The notes under the pieces: model-generated
Seen by the model: only the letters and a program-made list of their open reading frames with translations
Database searches by the model: none
Told to the model about the DNA's origin: nothing
Assembly (NCBI GenBank): GCA_963930775.1
Contig: OZ005689.1
Span: forward strand, 7,169,569-7,233,568
Origin: Cliona cf. orientalis
Taxonomy: Eukaryota; Porifera; Demospongiae; Clionaida; Clionaidae
Reading direction: 5' to 3'
DNA length: 64,000 nucleotides
Program-made: the position numbers and the translations under genes
In this document: piece by piece, positions 1 through 12,124 of the stretch
Layout: every line of letters starts with the position of its first letter
Position numbering within the stretch: the stretch's first letter is position 1

Positions 1-302
1 CTTGAGTCATTTGTACATTTGATTAGTGCCGCTGAGTTCTCAGATTTCATCGTAAAATTTTTCATATTTGACAGTGTCAGGTTGACATTGCTGAGGTGGT
101 GTGTTCCAGAGAGGAAGATCAGTGTGGTGTTGTCTGAGTGGAGATAACGGCTCGAGTTGGCAGCAAACTGGGAGAGGGTTAGACAATGCGGCTGCACAGT
201 GCAAAGGTCATTAGAATTGACTGTGATGTAATAGACTTCACCAATCACTCCGTTTAGAGAGCAGAGGACAGCCAATAGCGTCAAGAGTCCAAAGTGACCC
301 AT
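1..302 (-). CDS. Beta-helix/multi-membrane receptor-like protein, 5' end only (runs off window)
   Basis: Reading the minus strand from the ATG at 302 gives an open frame of 100 codons to the window edge. It begins MGHFGLLTLLAVLCSLNGV, a signal peptide, then EVYYITVNSNDLC. The intact paralogue at 12125 starts MGHFRVIALVPLMLFIF and has the same layout: Y-Y near residue 30, a C-x(4-5)-C pair, an L-x-G-x-H motif (LSGTHHL here; IPGNHSL there), then an LSNL/LSNM stretch before S-E/S-A-T. The match covers start codon, signal peptide and the first beta-helix strand region, so this is a third family member, transcribed away from the other two. Everything beyond about residue 100, including the membrane domain, lies outside the window, so intactness cannot be judged. 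There are several N-x-S/T sites. Confidence 0.85.
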   Translation of the reverse strand, partial: MGHFGLLTLLAVLCSLNGVIGEVYYITVNSNDLCTVQPHCLTLSQFAANSSRYLHSDNTTLIFLSGTHHLSNVNLTLSNMKNFTMKSENSAALIKCTNDS

Positions 303-2020
303 GCTATCTCACTGGCGACAGCTTTGTGTTTCAATCGTCTTTCTTTTCAGCTTATCTAAAATTATTGGTCATCCACGTTAGCTAGCTAGCTAGATTAACC
401 GCGTGTGGCCTGGGGACCGGATGGGTCACGTATGCTGTGTACCTAGCATGTAGTCAGTACTGTGGTTTGCTTGGGCTTCCCCATGCAGTATGATGTAGTA
501 CTATAGCGTACATGTATACACCGCCGATTATCGATTATAAGCCCTTGATATTATCGACCTTGATTATCGACCACAAACTGCGCATGCTCCGTATCGCATT
601 TTGGGGCGTGGGCCGAATTGACCCGGAGCACGTCACTAAGTCTATAAAGGCTAAAACACCGGAAACGGAATGTATGCGTCGAGAGGTGTTTGGTAGTGGT
701 CGTCAACACGCGAGCCACACCCCTGATTTGAAGGGTGTGGCTAGCGGGGTAGTACCGGACTCTCGTTTGTAGCTGGAGATCGAGCTCCGGAAGAGTCAGC
801 TGATGAGAGAGCTACAGCTACATTTTTCTATCATAATCCGGCTTCATATTATACTGTGACCATAACAACTTCGCAACAAAGTAAGTTCAATTAGGGGGGT
901 TGAAGTAGTAAAAGATTATCGTAACTATAGTGATCAGTGTGTTATCATAGTAATAATCAGTATGTGTGTGGACGGGGGAAAAAAGATACTAAAAGTGTTA
1001 ATTGGTGGCCTTTTACCACTATGGCATGCCTTAATAATTTGGCGGCTTCATCCCAATCCTAAGGACCTCCCTACCAGTAGTATTTTAATGTTGTACGTCG
1101 GAAATGCTGTAGGAATTGGCCTTGGAGACAGTGGTCACTGTAATATAATATTATATCTTGCTATGGTACTCTGACAGTGATTAAAGTTGTTCTTATTAAG
1201 TGCAGAGTAGCCTTATTCCCATCATTTTGATTGTTTCATGTGAAATGTTGAATATCAAGCTGGGTACGAGGCTAGTAAGTGCAAAGTGCACGAGAGATTG
1301 CCAGCAAACACTAAGTTTATCTTTGTTTTGGAAATCAGTGTTATTCCCTAAGTAAATTCTGCATGTGGCTATTAGATGCTACATGATAATACCAATTACA
1401 GTGGTGATAAAATTAATACACAACAAATTCAGATACAGCTGCTACTGTATCAAGCTTAACTATATGCATAGATAATGCATGCTCATTATGACGTTGAAAT
1501 GTTGAGTTGACTATTTTGAGAAGGTCATTCTAACTTAGAGAACTGTCGTTTGACAAACAGCAGATGTATTACAATAATAATATTATTATAGCATGCTTGG
1601 AATTGACATACGTGCACGTGTCTGGCAAAATGCAGGCATAAAATTTAATTTTTATGATGTTATGATAGGCAGCAAAGGAAGGTTAACTTTCCAAGTTAGA
1701 ACATATTTTATTGTAAATTGTTATTGTTAGCTGTAATAATTATGAGTGGGAAATATAAATATTAAATTTTTTGAATCATTGAAAATTGGCGTATCCCAGC
1801 TTGATACACACACAATCTTTTATGTATGTGCAGGTTTTTGATTTGATACATAATAGTGCACATCAATAGCTAATTACAACTGTTTATATATTATAGTAAC
1901 AGCTAATAAATCGCATAAACGTTTATGAGTTTGCTAAGTTATATATAAACACTGTAGTACCTTAAGTTCTTGTAAACTGCTTCGTTTACCAAAACAGTGG
2001 ATACATAGTGCTATATATAT
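303..2020. other. Intergenic spacer, 5' flank of the divergent beta-helix gene
   Basis: No gene is supported here. Short open frames at 512-772 and 962-1174 have no recognisable content. A small GC-rich hairpin lies at about 714-740 (arms CCACACCC / GGGTGTGG). The remainder is AT-rich with scattered short microsatellite-like runs. The promoter of the minus-strand gene starting at 302 must lie in this stretch, but I see no unambiguous core element. Confidence 0.5.
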
Positions 2021-2312
2021 CAAGGGCTAGCTTGTAGACCCCAAAGGGGGAGAGGGCATGTAACTGGCATACATGATAGTGTACCTAGCAAAGTTCAAAT
2101 CAGCTAGACAGTGGTTTGTAACTAATTATAATAAGTAACAGCTGCTGTCTGGACTGCATTAGACTAATGCTATGGACTGATAAGGTGGATTTATAATTTT
2201 TAGCCTATGGATTTGAACTTTGCCAGCCTTACATGCCCTCTCCCGCTTTGGGGTCTACAAGCCCTTAATAGCACCAAGGGCTTATAGACCCCAAAGGGGG
2301 AGATGCTATTAA
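2021..2312. mobile_element. Inverted-repeat MITE plus a solo terminal repeat
   Basis: Arms at about 2022-2098 and 2205-2267 are reverse complements (AAGGGCTAGCTTGTAGACCC at one end, GGGTCTACAAGCCCTT at the other), including an inner AAAGTTCAAATC/GATTTGAACTTT pair. A second copy of the outer end only, AAGGGCTTATAGACCCC, follows at 2275-2306. No coding capacity. The superfamily is not identifiable from the ends. Confidence 0.75.
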
Positions 2313-2910
2313 CTACTTGGCTACAGCATAGCACACACACACACTCATGCATAATAATTATTATTATGTTCCGGTTTACACAATGTCATGTAACATTACT
2401 TTGAAAGTGACGATTTTCCACTGACAACCATGCACTACTGTAATATTACTGAGACAGCTACATGTAGTATATATAATATAGGGTATAATATTATAACAAT
2501 TATTATTGTTACTGACACCATAATAATCACTGTCACTATAATATTATCAGTATAATATTTCCCAAGAAGGTGCATGTACATGCAACTAAACAGTACTGGA
2601 GAATATATGCATGTAATAACAATGGACAAATCATACAGCTTTTAAGGATGCATGCACACAACCTTTTTGGATAAGACCTTCACTCCCACACTCCATATAT
2701 GTGCAGGTACATCTCGTATGAATGTGTCAATTATGGATTTTTGGCATACTATGATCGTATACGATTGTCCACAATGTCATGCCTGATCTTCATGTATGCA
2801 CCATTTTGAGCTTACGTATCACTATAGATCGGGTATTTCTTCCTTAGCCTGGTGTGGAGCCTGAGAATGGAGCAATTATCAGTATTGATTTATAGACCCT
2901 TTACCCTAAG

Positions 2911-3080
2911 CACTGGCGTAGGAAGCATGGGTGAACCGGGTGCTGGTGCACCCATGAAATTTCCCAGTGGAATATACATTAAGTCACACTTTGCTCTGAA
3001 TTGCTTTTTATGTTATCGATTTAGTGTACAGTCATAAGCATCAGAGCACCCGTTTACCAAATCATCTTCCTACGCCTATG
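2911..3080. mobile_element. hAT-like MITE, 5-bp target duplication CTAAG
   Basis: Ends CACTGGCGTAGGAAG and CTTCCTACGCCTATG are imperfect inverted repeats of the hAT CA-N-TGGCGTA type. The element is flanked by CTAAG at 2906-2910 and 3081-3085, a clean 5-bp target-site duplication. It is 170 bp long and non-autonomous. Two other elements in the window (7783-8135 and 49943-50141) have related ends and also 5-bp duplications. Confidence 0.85.
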
Positions 3081-3430
3081 CTAAGGGCTATTAATCATCA
3101 TGCATCTTCAAAGCATTAACCAATGATCACTAGATTCATGCATGCATGTACTAAATGTGTAGGATATTCTACACACTTCATTTGTTTACAAAATTCTTCC
3201 CTATCCTCTGCCAAACATGTGTTGGAAAGCTCAAGTTTTGGTATGCACAACATAAGGAAGTCTTATTTTTGCTCCATGGATATACTTAAAAAGCAACCCT
3301 TAGAATAGTAGGGCTAGGGACTGGGTGAGGGGTGGGGTACAAGGTAGCTAGGGGGTCATGTCTGAAGTTGCAATAGTTTACCAAGATGAGGTTACAGATC
3401 ATCCCTATACATGGAGGTGAAGCAAGTCAG

Positions 3431-3690
3431 TGTTCACAGTGACCACCTTTCAAACTTATGAATTTAGTTTAGAATCATAACATTAAGCTGATGAGGCAAA
3501 TAAGGAATGTGACTAACTAAATGTTAAATCTAGTGCAATTAGTCACAGTGACCACCTTTCAACCTTATGAATTTAGTTTAGAATTTAATAACATTAAGCT
3601 AATGAGGCAAATAAGGAATGTGACTAACTAAATTCATCAGGTTGAAGGTTAGTTTAATTTAAATCTAGTGCAATTAGTCACAGTATGATT
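3431..3690. repeat. Tandem duplication, period about 109 bp
   Basis: The unit starting TCACAGTGACCACCTTTCAA at about 3435 recurs at about 3544 and begins a third time near 3678. The second unit carries an insertion (about 3638-3660) that is the inverse of the TTATGAATTTAG part of the same unit. No coding potential. Confidence 0.75.
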
Positions 3691-4102
3691 GCGTGGAGTG
3701 GTTTATATGGTAACATGAGTAGTATCCATCCATCCATGTCAGGCAGTGAAAGTGCACACAGGGGAAGGAAGCACTAGCTGTTGAGTAATTAGTTAAGTGA
3801 CTTAACAATAAGATAATTAATGTGCGGTAGGCTACAGTGCAATTGGTCCCTGAACTCATTAAAGTATACAATTAATGTACCATGTCATATTTCTAGCTGT
3901 ATAAAAAAACTCTAAATATTGCATGTGTGTGACCATCTGTAGTTATCTGATCTTCACCTGGCTCATCAGTGCATGGGATTACCCATAGTAGTTATGCTTT
4001 CAGAATGTGTGGGAGGTTTTGTAAGCTATATGGGTGCAAAGTTCATAATTACCCTATGTGTTTATGTTTACACAGAACTGTAGCACTGGAGTCTAGAGCA
4101 CC
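3691..4102. other. 5' flank of the first beta-helix gene
   Basis: No gene is seen. This AT-rich stretch must contain the promoter and 5' UTR of the gene starting at 4103. No TATA or splice-leader signal is convincing. Confidence 0.4.
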
Positions 4103-7100
4103 ATGGCTCTCTTATCAAGACTGAGGTCATCTGCTCTGATGGTGGCCCTGATCTTCTTGGGACTAAATCAGAAGAGTAACAGTGAAAGTGTATCTTATCA
4201 AATCGAGCCCACGCTAAGTCAGCAATGCTCCGTGAAGCAAACTTGTACCACTCTGTCAAAGTTAGCCACCCTCAGTTCAAATAATGATGTCAATATGATG
4301 TCATTGATGATGATGCCCGGAAACCACCGCTTGAATGTGAGCCTTTCTTTCTCAAATTTGATCAATTTGACGATGCATTCAGAATCGTCAGCAACTGTCG
4401 TGTGCGAACCCACTGTACGTGTTTCATTTGAGAGTATTGAACAAGTTTTAATTCGGAGCATTATATTCGTTGGCTGTGGTGGAAATTTGGTGAGAAACGT
4501 TGACGATTTGACCCTTCAAGGGACAACATTCAAAGGGCGCAACAACTCAGAAACGGCACTGACACTAATCAATACAGCCGCTAAAATCACCAATTGTACT
4601 TTTGCACGAAATCAGTTCGGAACTGCTATTGATGGCGTCAGAGCTTTAATCTTGCTGACTACTGACATCAACTGGTTTCTTGTTGGTGATGTAACAGGTG
4701 TCATCCGGATAGGCGGTGCTCTTATTTCTTCCTACAGCAACATTACCATAAATGGTACTACATTTGAAGACAACAAAGCCGAAACTGGTGGTGACATATT
4801 CACAGAAAACTCTAGCAGAATTGCAATTTTCAATTCTACGTTTACAGGAGAAGGTCTTACGACCGATCGTGATACTGAAGAGGCACCATTTGCAGGAGCA
4901 ATATTTTCACACGAAGGTGAATTCTTAATCCAGGGTTGTCACTTTAGACGCAAAAATGCTACAGTTGGAGGTGCTGTAGTGTCCTCCTTATCAACACTCA
5001 CAATAAACAACTCAATTTTCCTTTTAAATTCAGCCACAGACCACGGAGCTTCAGTATTTGCCTATAAAAGTACAGTTTTTATTTCTGAATGTCATTTTGA
5101 GAAGAATTTTGCTGGAGCTGGTGCTGGGATTGCTACACAAGAAGGAAGAATCACAGTAGACACATCACATTTCATTGATAACGTCGTTGTGAGGCATGCT
5201 GCAGCTCTTGACTTTTTCAAAGATTCTCCCACAGTCAGCGGTTGTGTATTTGTGAACAATGTTGCACATTCATTTGCTGGAGCAGTGCTTTTTTGGATTA
5301 GTGAAGGCATATTTTACGGAAAGATCACTCCTCAGATTGGAGGAGATGCACAGTCATGCAATGATACTATTAGTATGAGCTGTAATGATAATGCTAGCGA
5401 TTATGAAGCATTGGTGGATTATGACGCTTCACGGTTTGCAACGGGTGAGAAAAACATTTTTGTTTCCAATTCAGCTCCCACTGGAGCAGCAATTTATGTC
5501 ATCAAAAGCACAGTAAGAAATTGCGGACCGATTCTTTTCTTGAAAAATCAAGCTATTCAGAACTCCGTTGTCTATTTCCTCGACTCTAATGGAACCTTTG
5601 AAGGAACCACGGAAATGTCACAAAACATTGGATCATTCTTTGGATTTAACAGTGATCTCATTTTTTCCGGCTGTAATCGGTTCACAGGTGGATACCCGCC
5701 ACAAAACACGAGTACAGATTTAAACGAAGGTGGAGCATTAACCTTGATTCAAACTACGCTCACTCTAAGTGGGGAATCCAGATTCGAACGCAATTATGCT
5801 GAAATCGGTGGTGCTGTAGTAGCAACTGAGAGTGAGGTTCGCCTACAGGACGAAGTATATGTGAGTAACAATGAAGCATCCAATAGTGGAGGTGGCTTTT
5901 ACCTGTCCCAAAGTGAACTGTATAGCTACAGAAGGAGCAGAGTGACAATATCAGATAACGTGGCTGTAGAAAAGGGTGGAGGAATCCATGCCGTAAGCTC
6001 ATCAATAAAAGGTACTGTGACAGGAGATAAATACAAGGGAAATAGTGCTACTACGGAAGAGTACTTGGGCTCGATAATTTATATTGAGAACAATAGGGCT
6101 AGACATGGTGGAGCGCTATTCTTGGAAGCTAACTCGAAAGTGACTCTGCTAAAGGACTACATTTTCGAGACAGAGATGAATGTCAGTGCATTGAATTTCA
6201 TTGGAAATACAGCAATGCTAGGTGGAGCTATCTATGTAGACGATGAGTCTAACTCTGGTGCTTGTGCAAGCAATCCATTTGAAAGAAACTCCATAAAATC
6301 GGAATGCTTCATTCGTGTCGTAGCAACCCACACAATCTTGATAGCGAATACAAATTACAGCTTGAACAACATAGACTTTGATTTGAACTCCGCAAACGTA
6401 AGTGGCTCCACTCTCTTTGGAGGATTACTTGATCGCTGTAGGGTCAGCCTCTTTAATGAGGTTGACAGGACAATTGACCTGACCGATAATCAATTTCTTA
6501 CATACAAAGGAGACGGACTGCAGTACTTATTCGACATATCGACGGGAAACACCAAACAAATGATTTCCTCCTTTCCTGTTCAGCTCTGCCCCTGTGTAAA
6601 CGATCAGCCAGTCTGCGGTTACAAAGTGCACAGCGACACTTCAGTAAGGAGAGGAGGGACATTTACTGTGTCTGTAATGGCAGTCGACCACGTTTACAGT
6701 CCTGTCAATGCCACTATTCAAGGATATCTGTTCTCGACAGAGAGTAATCTCATCAGTGGGCAGGTTACACCGATATCCGATCGGTGTACAAACGTTAGCT
6801 TTCAAATCACATCCCCTCTAGATTCCGAACTACTCACATTGTATGCCTCGGATGGTCCGTGCAAAGATGCTGGGTTATCTCAACTAAGGGTTAACGTTGC
6901 GTTTCTTCCCTGTACGTGTCCGATAGGATTTCAGCAATCACGATTTCGCTCAAGCTTCTGCTCATGTAGATGTCATCGCAGATTGAGACCCTTTGTTGGG
7001 TCTTGTAACAGTACTGCACGGACTTTTCGAAGGAACACGAATGTTTGGATATCGTATGTCAATGGTTCACATTCTAGTGGATATCTAGTACACCAGTACT

Positions 7101-8921
7101 GTCCTTTTGACTATTGTGTTCCACCGAATGCATCGCAGCCGCTAAATCTCGAAACCAGCCCTGATACACAGTGTGCTTTGAACCGCACGGGTATGTTGTG
7201 TGGAGCGTGTAAGCCTGGTCTAAGCCTCTCACTTGGAAGCTCTAGGTGTCTTGAGTGCCCCAGTTACTGGCCAGTTCTCTTCGTTATCATTACCTTATTC
7301 TCGTTCCTTGCTGGGTTGGGACTAGTAGCATTAATCCTATGGTTGAATATGACGGTGGCCATAGGAACACTGAATGGATTACTGTTTTATGCAAACATAG
7401 TTTCGGCCAACAGAGTTGTTCTCCTTCCGTATCCAGAACCAAACCTCATCACTGTCTTCATTGCATGGCTCAATCTTGAGCTAGGAATCGATGTGTGCTA
7501 CATTGAAGGAATGGATATCTACATTAGAACATGGCTGCAACTAGCCTTTCCCATCTACATAATACTCCTCGTCCTACTCTTGATTGTCGTCAGCCGATAT
7601 TCGAGCCGATTTTCGACACTCATTTCAAAGAGAGACCCAATAGCAACATTGGCCACTCTTATTCTTATATCATACGGCAAGCTCTTCCACGTAGTTCTAT
7701 TGGCGCAACCCTTTTCGTTTGCAGCACTAAGGTTCCCTGATAATGCCACTGAAGTTCTGTGGCTTCCCGATGGTACTGTGCACAGGGGCGTACCCAGGAT
7801 TTAATACAGGGGGTTTCTAAGTAGTTGCGCGCGAAGCGCGCGCGAAAAATTTAGCGACCACGCCCACTTTTGGGGCCACGCCCTCTAATTAACGATCGCC
7901 GTTTAGCATGTTTCAGTAACAGTTTGCCAGATTCTCGAAGATTTTAGCAAAGAAACACAAGGAAAAACACCAGAGGAGAGTTCTAAGCTAACTTTTAAGA
8001 GATTTTGGTGCCTGCAGATGGAATCTGGAAACCAAGGGGGTTTCCTATAGCAGCTAAGTCATACTAAGATAATGCTGAATCTGACTGCCAAGGGGGGTTT
8101 CCGGGCAACGAGGAAACAACTAAGGTACGCCCCTGGTGCAGTATCTTGCCGGAAAGCACATCGTTTTATTCATTGTCGCTCTCCTCATTCTGGCCATCTG
8201 TGTGGGATATGGTCTCCTGCTCTTCTGCTGGCAATTGGTTCTCCGTCTTCCGAGCTGGAAGATATTCAGATGCTCTCGAAATCCAAATTTCAATCTTTTC
8301 ATGGCGGCCTATCACATTCCGTATGCACCGAGACATCGGTATTGGACTGGAATGTTGCTTCTAGCTCGTGCCATTTTGTACCTTGTGGCAGCTGCCAATG
8401 TCTCTGGTGACCCCCAGATTCAGCTCATTTCAGTCACTTTTCTTGTGATTTTAATAATTCTCCTGAAGATGTTCATTGCCGTGAGGCTGTTTAAGAATTG
8501 GGTGGTTGATGCTCTGGAGTCGTTTTTCTACGTGAATATCGTGTGCTTTGCTGCATTCACTTCGTACAACTTAAGCAGGGGAAATAGCCAGGATGCTGTG
8601 GCGTATTTGTCAGTCTGTCTTTCGATTTTAGTCACGATTATCATCGTCTTCTATCATTTCTACAAATATACATCACTATTTTCCGTATGCAAGAAAAAAC
8701 TCGAGAAGAAGATTAATAAAAGATTTATATCTCCAAATCGAAAACAGACCGCGATAGAAGCTAGCTCTGTGATCACGGATGACTCCATTCGCCGATATGA
8801 TGATATTATGGATCTTAGCGATTATTCTACAAGCGAAACAGACTACCATTTCATTACATCACCTGAGTCAGTAATAGGCTCACCACGCAAACCAACATAC
8901 TCAGTGGTCGAACTCAACTGA
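4103..8921 (+). CDS. Right-handed beta-helix/multi-pass membrane protein, paralogue 1 (interrupted by MITE)
   Basis: Open frame 4103-7777 plus 8142-8921 sums to 1484 aa, exactly the length of the intact paralogue at 12125. Signal peptide is residues 1-28. A long N-glycosylated domain (about 50-790) has repeated GGA/GGG[IL] strand motifs such as GGAVVA, GGGIHA and GGAIYV, as in Chlamydia PMP-like and parallel beta-helix proteins. A Cys-rich region contains NRTGMLCGACKPGL, followed by about 9-10 hydrophobic segments in the last 430 residues and a short Ser/Tyr-rich tail. The frame is broken at codon 1226 by a 353-bp MITE (7783-8135). Either the gene is a pseudogene or the MITE is spliced: ACT|GTGCAC...GTGCAG|TAT would delete only two residues (V-Q) and keep frame. 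No other break was seen. The molecular function of the family is unknown to me; receptor or adhesion is inference. Confidence 0.85.
7783..8135. mobile_element. hAT-like MITE inserted in the beta-helix coding sequence
   Basis: Ends CAGGGGCGTACC and GGTACGCCCCTG are inverted repeats, and GTGCA is duplicated at 7778-7782 and 8136-8140. Removing the element and one GTGCA restores D-G-T-V-Q-Y-L-A-G-K, which aligns with D-G-T-V-S-Y-L-S-G-K in the paralogue, so the insertion point is exact. Inside are a GCGCGCGAAGCGCGCGC palindrome near 7827 and two related AAGGGGG(G)TTTCC motifs near 8034 and 8090. No transposase. Confidence 0.92.
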
Positions 8922-11900
8922 ATAACGATAACATCGCTATTGATCGTTTTTATTTTTATGGAAAGATTTTGTATACAGTTCCCCGTAGTTAATAATTCTA
9001 AACTACCATAACAAATAGTCACTCCTGCAACACCTCCAAACTATGGGGTGCATAATATTTATATGGTAAAGGTACACCATGTATGGAAGTAATATCATGC
9101 ACTTAGGTACTAGTATTATTGACGACCTTTACCGGAACCCAGGAAGCAGGGCCCGCGGCATGCCAGGGTGATCTGTAGCTAAGCTGCTTGGTATTCGTAC
9201 CTGGTCCATAGTATAGTCTCTGAAAGTCAAAGTTCCTGGCCTGTATTAAACCTTGCTACCCTGAAGTGGCAGTGGCTACCTGGTACCACAGCTTCGAGTT
9301 CGAATACTGAACGAGACGTAATATATGCAAGAATCGACATTTGGTCGCCCGATAGCGGCCTACAATAAATTCCAGCTCTAATCAACTGCAAACCAAGTAA
9401 GTCAGATTTCAATGCATAATTTCAGCTAATTAATTAAGATCATTAAATTTTCTCTGAGACTTCAGATACACAGTATGTTAATATAAACTACCATCGAAAT
9501 TATAATAAGCTTATTAAACTTGGCTATGTGATTATCTCAGGAGAGCCATGACTTGTCTTTAAGCGGGCAGAGTTAATATGAAGGGCCGAGAACCATAGTG
9601 GGCTAACCCCAAATTAAATGTGGGGAATTGTCTAAAAAGCCCAAAAATGGACTAAAAACCATACATTGTACTCTACCAAGTTCCTGAAATTTTCAGAAAT
9701 GTGAATTTTCTGTAGCTCATGAAACACATTTTAAACGTATTTTCAAGATTCGGGGGGCTAATTCAACATTTGTGGGTTAGCCCACTATGGCTCTCAGCCC
9801 TTCATATCAATTATTACCTCTACACTAGACATTAAAAAAAATCCATTCATTATTATACAGTAGGCCTACATAATTATAGAGTGTGCATACATGCATGTTT
9901 TAGCTGACATTGGTAGCTAGATACGTTATGCTAAATAATAATATTATGCGTGAGCTGTTACAGTGAATCAGGTGCATAGCTACCTGCGTATGCATAGCTA
10001 CAAAGTTTAAATTTGACCCAGTGGTTTTGAACAGGGATGAAAGATTCTCCTTGGCTGATCAGAGCTGTAATTGTACTCTTATTCTGTAATCTGTACTCCT
10101 GCTTTGGCCTAGGGCAAATTCCATACTTAATCACACACTTTAATCCTCAAATACAATTGTAGGGCAGCAACAGTACCAAGTAAGAGTACTGATTACTCCC
10201 CTAATAGTACATATCCAGTAAGTATAGTCATGGTTACCCGCTAATTTCTATCATTAAAGGTGTAGCTATATTGTAATGACAATAAAATAATGGCCTTATC
10301 TGTATTTACTTGAAATATAAACACGTCATATGAGTAGCTACTAAATCTGAGTATATAGTTTCTTGATTAGTCATGCACTGTCAGGCCTACGGTGGTGCAT
10401 AGGATCAGAGAGGGAAGGGGGGGGGGGGGTGGGGGGAAGAGATGATATCTTGCATCCTATAGCCCCTTTCAAAGCACGAACACAGGGCCTTAAATTTATT
10501 ATCTCTGCCTATTAAAGACAACAGGCCACATCCTCTCTTAGAGGATGCACATACAGCAAAAAGGATGGTCATCTGACAGGGTTTGACAAAGAATGATGAA
10601 GTATGATGAATGTCATCATGTGCTCTCTCCTTTCAACTATCCACGTGGGGAATTTACAGATCCATTTTTGGGGTGATCAAATACCAGCATGTCCTTAGTT
10701 GTCTGACTTTCAATCCTTAAGTTAACAGGAAGTTGGTTCAAGCCACCGCAGTGATCGTGTGTGTGTTGACCCTTAGATGTGGGTGCCTCTCACTCTTAGA
10801 CTAGCTAGATCTATGGGTTGTTATTAGTATTCAGCCACTTCCTGTCAATTTGTTAGAGCAGCATTAAAGCTATACTTAGTCTAGGAAATAATGATGTTAG
10901 ACCATTCCACAGTATAGTGAAACATTGATATTTCTCTCCATGGACCTTCAGGCGATTTCCCGGCATTATAACCAGTCCCCAACCTTGGGAACCTAGCCTA
11001 ATGCGATGCATGTACATGTTCAATTAGTACTAATCTTGCACTTCAAGGCAAAGCTATACCGGATTATCCGTGGATGCCTTGTACCTCTCTTAGATACCAA
11101 ATGGATCACTGATTCAAGGTGTATACACAATGCTAGACCATGATTTTTGGACTAGCTTGTTACTTAATTCCTTGATAAATATATACTCGTGCATGTATTG
11201 TGTCTTCTCCCAACTCCTTCTTGGACTTGTACATGTGTGCATATTTTGTCTTCTACATGTCATTGTATTTTCTTATGTCTTCGCTGTATGTACACATGCA
11301 GCCATGTGAATGCTAATAGTCTTAAAATAGTGACATTCTTTTAATAAGAACACTGCTGGGTGGCTTCTGACAAGATCATGCATGTGGGAGTGATTGTTTA
11401 TCAAGTGGACTCGTTAAGCCTATGAAGTGAAGGTATTATGGAGGGAGTAGTTGCACATTATTATTCTGATATTATGTCCAGGGTTTCATCCAGTTGGGTT
11501 GGGGTTGCTAATAGCTACTCATTTCAACTGATCCCAAAAGTTTTCTCCCTTGACAATGTCCTGCTATACAGTTGGCAATTATTAGCTATGCATGACCACA
11601 TAACTCGTCTATGCAATACATGTGCATAGCCATGAAAACCAAATAATGGTGTTACTTTATAGGAGCATCTGGCAAGTGCACATGCATGCATGCTCATTGC
11701 ATGGTGATAGGCTAATCTAGCTGCTTGTATTATAATAATAATATGCCAATATGTACCAACATGTGCAGTTTAAAGGTGATCAAGACAAAACTAATTAATA
11801 ATGTGCATGTGTAGTACTGGAACAATGGATCCTGGTTCACACATTATAAGGGACAATTGCTGATTGAAACATGGTTTACATAGCACGATTTCATTAGAAA

Positions 11901-12124
11901 TATATACGAAGCACTTTATAAAATTTTAGTTGAAGAATACTCAGCATACTGATTAGGTGGTAAGTATTGTTCACATTATTGAAGAATGAGTATAATAATA
12001 TTATTATTATCTTATCTTTCTTCTTTCAGATATTATACCTGCAGTCTTCTTAAAGTAGCTACCAAATTGAAAGCAATTATTGATAACTACGTGAACTTGT
12101 GCATGCACACTTGACAGATCGACA
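8922..12124. other. Intergenic spacer between the two plus-strand beta-helix genes
   Basis: About 3.2 kb without a supportable gene. It contains the MITE at 9579-9804 and a G-rich run at about 10419-10437. Otherwise it is AT-rich with TA-rich microsatellites. Short frames at 9227-9412 (-) and 11438-11629 (+) show no family features. A terminal-repeat-like motif CAGGGTTTCATCCAGTTGGG at 11479 resembles the end of the element at 16955 but has no partner. Confidence 0.5.
9579..9804. mobile_element. MITE with about 30-bp terminal inverted repeats
   Basis: TGAAGGGCCGAGAACCATAG at the left is the inverse of CTATGGCTCTCAGCCCTTCA at the right, and the similarity continues into GTGGGCTAACCC. A second copy of the same family lies at 58034-58260 with the same ends and the same internal order. 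No coding capacity. Confidence 0.85.

Noticed and set aside
512-1174. Two small plus-strand open frames (512-772 and 962-1174)
   Set aside because: No domain, no splice context, no relative in the window; chance frames.
7255-7740. Alternative frames across the membrane domain of the beta-helix genes
   Set aside because: They recur in both paralogues only because the DNA is conserved; they are shadows of the main frame.
10419-10437. Poly-G run as a G-quadruplex regulatory site
   Set aside because: Similar G or C runs occur inside MITEs in this window (16982, 50111); nothing ties this one to a gene.
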